Assembly: GCA_037892935.1 (NCBI GenBank)
Contig: JAYXKI010000001.1
Coordinates: forward strand, 372,001 to 436,000
Direction of reading: 5' to 3'
DNA: 64,000 nucleotides
Source: Phlebopus portentosus
Taxonomy: Eukaryota; Basidiomycota; Agaricomycetes; Boletales; Boletinellaceae
A program made the translations under genes and the position numbers. Every line of letters starts with the position of its first letter. Position 1 is the first letter of the stretch. Shown here one piece after another: positions 57,855 through 64,000 of the stretch. Below the pieces are notes generated by a model, which searched no databases, was not told the DNA's origin, and worked only from the letters and a program-made list of their open reading frames with translations.

Positions 57855-58774
57855 TCAATCGGATTTTCGGGCTTGCGAGTCGTATAACTCCTTCCACGCT
57901 TCAGACGCAATATCTTCTAAATATCGCACGGCATACGGGTAAGCAAACCAGGCAAGCACGAGTAGGGGAATCGAGAATATTATGGTAGACACGACAGTTG
58001 CAGGAAGGACTCCAAGAATGAGCGGCTCAACAATGACGTTGAAGGGAACAGTATCGAAAGCGCTTTGGTCTGTACGATCTGGGTTGGGCAACTTGTCAGG
58101 CTTGGACCTGAAAGGCGGACGAACGCCAGTATCGACGAGTCGGACGCGCACAAATATTGTCCGAGACGTATCAGGAGCGTTGTTTTCCGACAGTATGTTG
58201 TTCTCTTCGAAATGTCGACCTCGCACTCCAAAACGCGAGTACATATAGGCCATCAAATCTTCCGGATAAAGCAACTGTATGTCAAAGTCTGTCGGATACT
58301 GATTATTTGGCAAGAAGTTAAATCGATGACTTTCAGCATGGAATCATACTCGTCCAATAGAAAGAAACTTACAAAAGCAGGCCAGGATAAGCGAATAGTG
58401 AACCTATCATAGTATAACCACTCCTGAGAGGAAAGGTCGACCTCAAGCCAAAGCTCATTCGGACATCTTTGTCCTGGAACACCGGACTGGCTCTCACAGA
58501 CGCTCTGGAGTGACGTTCCCAACGGCGCTGGCACTACACGAAATGATTGTTCATTACGAGTCACGTTCAACTTGTGCAGCTCCGCATGCAACTGTGATCG
58601 AATAATGCTGCGCAGAAACGTAACCTGACTCAAGTTCGAATCTTGTAGACCATGTTTGGAAGTGCGGGCTTCGAAGTTCCTGATCTCGGTGTTTCCGGTT
58701 GCGAAAGATACGAAGACGACAAGAAACAGGAACGCTCTCCTGAGGACTGCGGGTACAAATCGGGCAGGGCGCAT
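57855..58774 (-). CDS. Unidentified type I membrane protein with signal peptide
   Basis: ATG 58774 opens a signal peptide (MRPARFVPAVLRRAFLFLVV FVSFATG). Then come a lumenal or extracellular part with QLHAELHKLNVTRNEQSFRV, CPNELWLEVDLSSQEWLYYD and RFTIRLSWPAF. An intron of about 70 nt joins in phase to YPTDFDIQLLYPEDLMAYMY, GRHFEENNILSENNAPDTSR and LVDTGVRPP. One C-terminal TM helix (STIIFSIPLLVLAWFAYPYA) is followed by a short tail ending QARKSD. The family was not recognised. The layout (signal, ectodomain, single TM near the end) could suit an ER membrane cofactor, but that is only a guess. A truncated copy lies at 55747-56182. Confidence 0.65.
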
Positions 58775-59370
58775 CGTCAATAAATCAGCTCATCGTTGTC
58801 TGCGAAGGACGTTTTGTAGTGGAAGTGGTTCAAGGTCAAAGTCCGCGACGATCACGCGCCGATCACGATCATGAACTGAAATTTAATCTCCATTATGCTG
58901 ATGATACGACAGACAACTTATAACAAAACGTTAAATAATCTATGCAAATTTATTGTGTAGGTCATTTGAAGAAATCGAGAAGAAATTATCGCCTAAACAT
59001 GTCTAACTATGAAGCGCTGGCAAACCGGAAGCACCGACAAGTATCACCGGCTACGATAAAGGTGCCAAAAAGATTCTGCTTGTTGCTACGTTTCATAGCA
59101 ATAGATAAGATGGTTTAAGAATGCACGTAGACGGACAATGCGTCGACCGGTCGGAAAGCAAATATGCCAGCGCAGAGTCAGTTCAGGAAAGAACAGACAG
59201 AATTTGAATGAGACCACAGCGTGTATGTCTGGAAGGGTCAGAGCTGACAACTGGTTACGGTTTTCATCCACTACTCGCAACAAGCGCAGGACGCTTCGTT
59301 TTCAATTGCACACCTCGCAACCCGTTGACGGGGCAGGTCTACGAATTGGACAGCGCTTGACGATATACCG
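58775..59370. other. Divergent intergenic region
   Basis: 596 nt between the type I membrane protein (-) and block copy 2 (+). It contains ACGATCACGCGCCGATCACGATCATG, a short palindrome-like repeat (about 58848-58873). No gene is supported. Confidence 0.4.
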
Positions 59371-60624
59371 ATGGGAAAGGTCTCTTTTCACCAATGTGCT
59401 AGCTTCTTCCGCGATCTTTGTCGTCACACGCGGGGCCTCGGCAAGAGAAGGCGCAGGGCTAGAGAAAAGGGAAAGCGTCTCGACCAGGACGTGTTGACGA
59501 CTCCACCAGCATGGGAAGGAGATACAAGTTTGGATGCAGGTCCCGACACGAATAGCATGCAGGGCGATGGAATCACAGTGACCTCTGGAGAACCTCAGAC
59601 TCAGACAGAAGATCCTGCAATTCGTTCGTCATCGGAATCTTCTGATTCTTCAGACGGTTACTCACCTGGGAACTCCCCGGGAGCAATTCCACACGCAACG
59701 AACGTACCGTGGTCATCTTCGCCGACCATATCAGCGCAACTGACAGATGCTACATGGGGGACATCGCAGTCTGGGATAAGCAAGACGACCGGATTGGCGC
59801 AACCCGAGAATGAGGATCTGCAGCCAACCGGGTCAGGAAGTTCGTCTTCAAATCTACAGCCAAATTCGACACAAGGTGACGATCTTGCCGACGCGCCGCC
59901 TTGGGCTTCACAGATGTCGAGTGGAAATAATACATCGATGTCAGGGGAGGCACCATCGAGTGGTCTTTCTCTTCCTTCTCTTATTACGCCTTTCTCTCTT
60001 GGAAACTCCAGCCAGACAACGTTTGTTACGCATCCTAGCAGTGCAAGAGCTCCAGACTCATCGATTGCCGCATCCTCTTCCTCAAGCGACATTCAAAGCT
60101 TAAACGGTGCTCCGGCCCTTCCAACGATGGGACACGCAGACGATGCGTCCTCAACTCGCACGGTGCGAACAGTTGCAGGAGCCACAGTAGGCGGTGTTGG
60201 ACTCGTACTCCTCATCGTTGTCGCAGTTTTTGTCTATATTCGTGGAGGGATAATACGAGGCCTCGGCTCAAACATACGTTTCCCATCGCTCCGCTCCAAG
60301 CGCAGATTTCCTCCGTCGCAGCCCTTCAACGAAAGCGAAGAGAATTTTCTCCGTCGCGAGACCGCACAGATCCGCCCGTTCGATCTTGAGAATGCTTCGA
60401 TGTCGTCCGGATCGCATTACAGCGACGACGAGGAGAATTGGGAGGAGATCGATATGCGTGATGCAAGAAACGGGAACATGGAAAAGGACAATGGAGAGTG
60501 GTTGGAATCATGGCGCCGAGGGAAGGAGAGAATGATGAGTACGCATCAACCTGCAGAACTACGATTTAATCCCAAGCTCCCACGACTACCCATCTCTCTC
60601 GACGACCGAAGAAGAGTCAATTGA
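59371..60624 (+). CDS. Single-pass membrane protein with Ser/Thr-rich ectodomain (block copy 2)
   Basis: An intronless 417-residue open frame, paralogue of 36001-37320. It has a basic N-terminal patch (RGLGKRRRRAREKGKRLDQD), a long Ser/Thr/Pro/Gln-rich region of low complexity, and a TM helix (VGGVGLVLLIVVAVFVYI) followed by RGGIIRGLGSNIRFPSLRSK. The tail has ENWEEIDMRDARNGN, GEWLESWRRGKERMM and LRFNPKLPRLPISL. The tail and juxtamembrane motifs match copy 1 closely while the ectodomain differs in sequence. Neither copy shows frame damage, in contrast to the linked F-box genes. Confidence 0.72.
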   Translation: MGKVSFHQCASFFRDLCRHTRGLGKRRRRAREKGKRLDQDVLTTPPAWEGDTSLDAGPDTNSMQGDGITVTSGEPQTQTEDPAIRSSSESSDSSDGYSPGNSPGAIPHATNVPWSSSPTISAQLTDATWGTSQSGISKTTGLAQPENEDLQPTGSGSSSSNLQPNSTQGDDLADAPPWASQMSSGNNTSMSGEAPSSGLSLPSLITPFSLGNSSQTTFVTHPSSARAPDSSIAASSSSSDIQSLNGAPALPTMGHADDASSTRTVRTVAGATVGGVGLVLLIVVAVFVYIRGGIIRGLGSNIRFPSLRSKRRFPPSQPFNESEENFLRRETAQIRPFDLENASMSSGSHYSDDEENWEEIDMRDARNGNMEKDNGEWLESWRRGKERMMSTHQPAELRFNPKLPRLPISLDDRRRVN

Positions 60625-60668
60625 ACAGTTGCGCTGGATCCTGTATGACCATATGCCTTGTATACCCT

Positions 60669-61249
60669 TTATGTATCCTTATCCGTCATGAACATGCCCT
60701 CGATTCGCATGTCGTAGACAGTGATTCGACCAAAAAAGTCAGAGCTTTCTTCGAATATAAGCTTCATCTCCTCTATAGGTCCGGCATCAGATAGATCGAA
60801 CGACTGGCTCCGATTAACGTCCTCGGGATAAACCGTCTTTAATTCTTTTAAAGTTGGCTTCTCGGAGTCCGTCGACTCAGACACAACTGGTAGAACATCA
60901 ACGCGACATCGTTGTCCAACAAATCCTCCTTGAAAAGTCAGATAGAGCGTCTTAGGCACGACTGGAGAGTCGAAGATGACGTGGATGTATTGCGGGAGAC
61001 CCTTTTAATATGCGTTGATTTTCCAAGTTTATTCATCAGCAATGTCAAAGGCTAACTAACCTGTTGAGATGTCCAACACGTTTCCGGGCTCCCGTCAGTC
61101 AACTTCTTCTTGCCGACTGATTTGTCGAGGGTCGAGCTGACTCTGAAGAAAAGAAAAGTTCGGGTCACGGTCAAGTTCTGGAATGAACCGAATCAAGCGC
61201 ACTTTATCCTCGTATTTGATATGATAAGGCTCGCTAGATCAGAGCTCAT
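60669..61249 (-). CDS. NR2C2AP-like protein with F5/8 type C fold (block copy 2)
   Basis: This is the paralogue of 35396-35969. Exon 1 is MSSDLASLIISNTRIK from ATG 61249. A roughly 55-nt intron joins to VSSTLDKSVGKKKLTDGSPE and TCWTSQQ. A second intron ends ...TTAAAAG and leads to GLPQYIHVIFDSPVVPKTLY, then LTFQGGFVGQRCRVDVLP, TVYPEDVNRSQSFDLSD, FEESSDFFGRITVYDMRIEG and the end MTDKDT at 60669. All splices are in phase. It converges with the membrane-protein gene (44 nt between stops) and diverges from the F-box gene. Its function in fungi is not established. Confidence 0.83.
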
Positions 61250-61473
61250 CTATGCAAATCCTTCAATGGAAACGAAAGTCTGATATAAGGCTCAAAAGCT
61301 TGAAGAAGGCAAAAGACTCAAATCAAAATCAAAAAAAAAAAGCATGGCACGTTGGGCGAATTACGTAATTATGTACCATTCACGTTAGGTAAGTATCAGA
61401 CGAAACTTTACTTTGTCAGTCACCACTATCTTTCATCTGCTCGCTCATAAAGTCCCTGTACGGTAAATAATAG

Positions 61474-63032
61474 CATCACTATCGGCCTCGACACACTGAC
61501 ACATTAGGATGCATTGGCAACTCAGTGAAAACCCTCCGTTCGCACAATGGGATTATTAATGACGATGAGTTGTGGGTAATTGGATCAGAGGAACCAAGCC
61601 TTCCGTAAGTGATCTTTCTCGCAAGGGCTCCTAATTTCTCATAAATATTGCAGGCAGGCCTTGGAGTCTACGTCGCCCTTGCTCAGAGAAGCGCTAGTAG
61701 ATATGAAGCGGCTCGAGTCGGTGAAAGTTGCTCTCAACAAACTGGCGCATTCTTGCGAGAGAAAATTGGAAATAATGAAGAAGGATCTGTGGCTGCGTTT
61801 CCTCCATTGCGGGATTCGAATCGAATGTTAGCAGACGACGTCTTGGCCCGTATTTTTGAGCTCTGTGTTGAAGGCAATCAAGATGACCGTGCTGCAACTA
61901 TACCGCCCGAGGTTGTTTTGTCGCATGTCTCCAGGAGGTTCAGGTGCGTTGCGTTAAGCCTCCCTTCGATGTGGTCAAAGCTTTCGTCCAAGATGTCCAA
62001 GCGCTGCCTGCAGCGCAATCTGAAGAGATCCGGAGTCATTGCGTTGTACGTGATAATAAGCGGGTACACGATGAGCAAACGGCTCGCATTGTTTATCCGT
62101 AACGTCAAGCGAGAGTGTTCGAGGTGGAAATCATTCAAATTCACTTAGACGACGTTGTAGCTATGGATTCTGGACTTCTCGAGCAATTACGAATATCACT
62201 CGGGGACCTCCAACTTCCAAACCTAGAGCTCTTTAAGCTTTCGCACAACCGTAGGTCAGGCAATACAGACGCATTGACGAATGTTGGTTCCTTCAACATC
62301 TACCGCTCGTGGAGCATTCCAAAGACACGACATATATCGATCTGCGAGAACACTCCTCCTAGCCTGCCAGGACTATTTTCTTTACAGGCAGTCTCATTTC
62401 TAAGCCTTAGCTGTCAGGCTGATTATGCAATCCGCTTGCAGCCCTTGCTTGGAATACTAGCATCGATGTCGAACTTAAGCGACCTGCAACTGGAAATATC
62501 TTGCTTTTGGTACGACATACCAGGAAAGAACGTTAGCTTCGTTTTCCCCAGTTTGAAGAGCCTCAGCTTATTGGACCGTTTGATAGAGGGCCTATTATTT
62601 ATGGACTCGTATGCCAATTCTGGAACACCTACATCTGGAAACGACAACAAAAGGCCATTATCAACCTTATCGTTTGTCATCCATGATTCCTCAAGCGACG
62701 TACACGTCTGTCAAAAAGCTGGTCATTGTTTGTCCTCCCGATTCTTCGGATTTCTTCCTCCTTGTCGACAAATTTCCAAGAATGGAGATTCTCGTTTTGG
62801 ATGCACCTTTCAACAGACTTTCTTTTCACCTCGGAGAAGTCAGGATGATGGCACCGTTGCGTTTCATTTCTGTGCAGGTTGGGGAGTCGTTTGCATCGAT
62901 TTCCTTCCTAGATTCGTCGAGGAGATGAAACGCATGGAAGATGGGGTGGATTCGAGACCTTTGATTTCAAGTGCGACAATGCGGCAGGTAGGATCGATCC
63001 TAACTAAAGGGAGAGTGAGATGGTATGAATAA
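61474..63032 (+). pseudogene. F-box gene, block copy 2, multiple frameshifts
   Basis: The layout matches the F-box genes at 12168 and 33619. A first exon with INDDELWVIGSEEPSLP is followed by an intron near 61600-61653, a coiled segment (NKLAHSCERKLEIMKKDLWL), then MLADDVLARIFELCVEG and PPEVVLSHVSRRFRCVALSL. Leu-rich sequence continues to LTKGRVRWYE at 63032. Following homology requires frame changes near 61503, 61827, 62138, 62610 and 62900, and no initiating ATG is found in the first exon's frame. This is more damage than in any other gene of the window, which favours a true pseudogene. The left boundary is where similarity begins. Confidence 0.65.
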
Positions 63033-63599
63033 CGCTGTAGCTCTCCTTACGAATGCGCTTTTACTGTACTGTATATGCTATCACTCAAAGCGAATGCGAA
63101 TGATGACTCAGAAGATTATAGGGTGAACTAGATTACGATCATCAAAGTACTATCTAAGCAAGAGATATAAATGTCTCTGCACAGCTTACATCACATCCTG
63201 GCTCGAATATGACCTGGCATACAAGAAACCAAGTCAAAAATACAGAATAATCTCTTCGAGTTATACGGGAGCGTGAACATATTTTTGTTGTTGTTTATAT
63301 CTTTATTTTCAAATAAACAATGATGAGTAACCTGGCAAAAATCCCGAAATGCGTCGGTCCAAGCGCGACCACGCCTCTCTCGAACGTCCAGCAGCATTTT
63401 CAACGCTTTTCGTTCTGCTACTCGATCCTGGTAAACAAACACTATTCTTTTGCGACCACTCAGTCGTATTATCTGCTGTTGTTCTCGGCCCTTCTCTGAG
63501 CTCCCAAGCGTAAATACAGAAAAGAACAACCCGACCGACGAGAGACACGGACACCGCGTGCCACGCTCATTCTCAAATTCTTTACTCACAGCGACTGAG
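63033..63599. other. Intergenic region upstream of the taxilin-like gene
   Basis: 567 nt with AT-rich F-box 3' flank followed by the promoter and leader of the gene starting at 63600. The minus-strand open frame at 63191-63703 overlaps the gene start and has no family features, so it was not called. Confidence 0.4.
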
Positions 63600-64000
63600 A
63601 TGAGTACGCCAGCTGCACTGCCGCAGCGTCCTTCCAAGCCTCCACCACCGGGGCCCGCGCCTCCTGCTCCCGGGGCTGCACCACCGAACCCACCACAATC
63701 CAACAGTGGTCACGCTGCCACCACAAATGGTGCCAAGGCCACCACGGTTCCCAACGGTACCACCAAGGGTAAAAAGGGCACCGCTAAAGCGGATACGCCT
63801 GTCGACCCCCAGGCTATGTACGAGAGCTTGAAGAGCAAGATCGCTGCATTGGAAGAAGAGCTGAACCACGCGGACGAGGAAGAACTTAAGTTTGGTGCGT
63901 TGTTCATTTGTTGTGTCTATGCTTCGTGACAAGACGCAATATTCTTATTCCCCGTTGCTTTGCACACGCAGCTGAAGAGGCGCAAAAGAGTGTACGCGGT
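63600..64000 (+). CDS. Coiled-coil protein, taxilin-like, 5' part (runs off the window)
   Basis: The start is MSTPAALPQRPSKPPPPGPA. A Pro/Ala-rich region and a basic Gly/Lys/Thr stretch (TKGKKGTAKADTPVDP) lead to a coiled coil: AMYESLKSKIAALEEELNHA, then DEEELKF. An intron (about 63895-63970, GTGCGT to ...CGCAG) joins in phase to AEEAQKSVRG at the window end. This N-terminal architecture resembles basidiomycete taxilin (myosin-like coiled-coil, vesicle-traffic related). The diagnostic coiled-coil body lies beyond the window, so the name is tentative. Confidence 0.55.

Larger units (their letters stand above)
56183..58277 (+). repeat. Tandem segmental duplication, unit 2
   Basis: About 2,095 nt homologous to 54117-56182: TPR gene fragment, gene B and exon 2 of the membrane-protein gene, which continues intact beyond the unit. 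The junction at about 56182 joins TTG/ATCCTCG with a few bases of possible microhomology. Confidence 0.8.
59371..63032 (-). repeat. Three-gene block, copy 2 of an inverted duplication
   Basis: This is the mirror image of 33619-37320: membrane protein (+), NR2C2AP-like (-), F-box (+). It is about 3.66 kb against 3.70 kb in copy 1. The copies are diverged at protein level, so the duplication is not recent. Confidence 0.8.

Noticed and set aside
63191..63703. 170-codon minus-strand frame at the taxilin-like start
   Set aside because: It is antisense to a Pro-rich N terminus, which generates a Gly-rich artefact.

Overview
This is a window of nuclear DNA from a filamentous basidiomycete, most likely an Agaricomycete. 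Nearly every gene is split by short introns of about 47-70 nt with GT/AG ends. The gene set fits that group: a DUF6534-type membrane protein, BTB/POZ and F-box family expansions, an AA9 lytic polysaccharide monooxygenase, a DUF6699-type protein, an aryl-alcohol-dehydrogenase-like aldo-keto reductase, and a class IV-type chitin synthase. No rRNA, tRNA, CRISPR array or intact transposon was seen. Layout: 0.3-2.4 kb DUF6534 protein; 2.8-4.0 kb Sho1-type osmosensor; 5.0-11.8 kb BTB array in which a convergent pair of BTB genes has been duplicated in tandem; 12.2-13.8 kb F-box gene; 14.2-16.4 kb type II membrane glycosyltransferase (minus) with a 7-nt micro-exon; 17.5-22.8 kb PDR-type ABC transporter; 23.4-26.8 kb AP-3 delta adaptin; 27.3-28.6 kb AA9 LPMO; 28.9-30.2 kb tyrosine phosphatase (minus); 30.5-32.4 kb aldo-keto reductase plus a remnant copy. 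Next comes a three-gene block at 33.6-37.3 kb (F-box, NR2C2AP-like, single-pass membrane protein), followed by gene-poor DNA to about 41 kb. Then come a C2H2 transcription factor (41.3-42.9), a DUF6699-like gene (44.3-45.3, minus), a chitin synthase (46.2-50.9) and a conserved TPR-like protein (51.5-54.3). A roughly 2.07-kb direct tandem duplication (54.1-58.3) carries an unrecognised gene family. The same three-gene block recurs in opposite orientation at 59.4-63.0 kb, and the window ends in a coiled-coil (taxilin-like) gene. Two structural themes dominate. First, local duplication: a 22-kb-spaced inverted copy of a three-gene block, a tandem duplication with a chimeric junction, a doubled BTB pair, a third F-box copy and an aldo-keto reductase remnant. 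Second, many genes need one-base corrections, mostly single missing bases, to stay in frame. These include conserved single-copy types such as AP-3 delta, chitin synthase and the ABC transporter. Part of the apparent decay may therefore be uncorrected assembly indels; others (the 61.5-kb F-box gene, the 7.8-8.9 kb BTB remnant) look like real pseudogenes. The biology is a mix of housekeeping and environmental response: osmosensing, drug efflux, vesicle sorting, wall synthesis and plant cell-wall oxidation, set beside fast-evolving BTB/F-box families.
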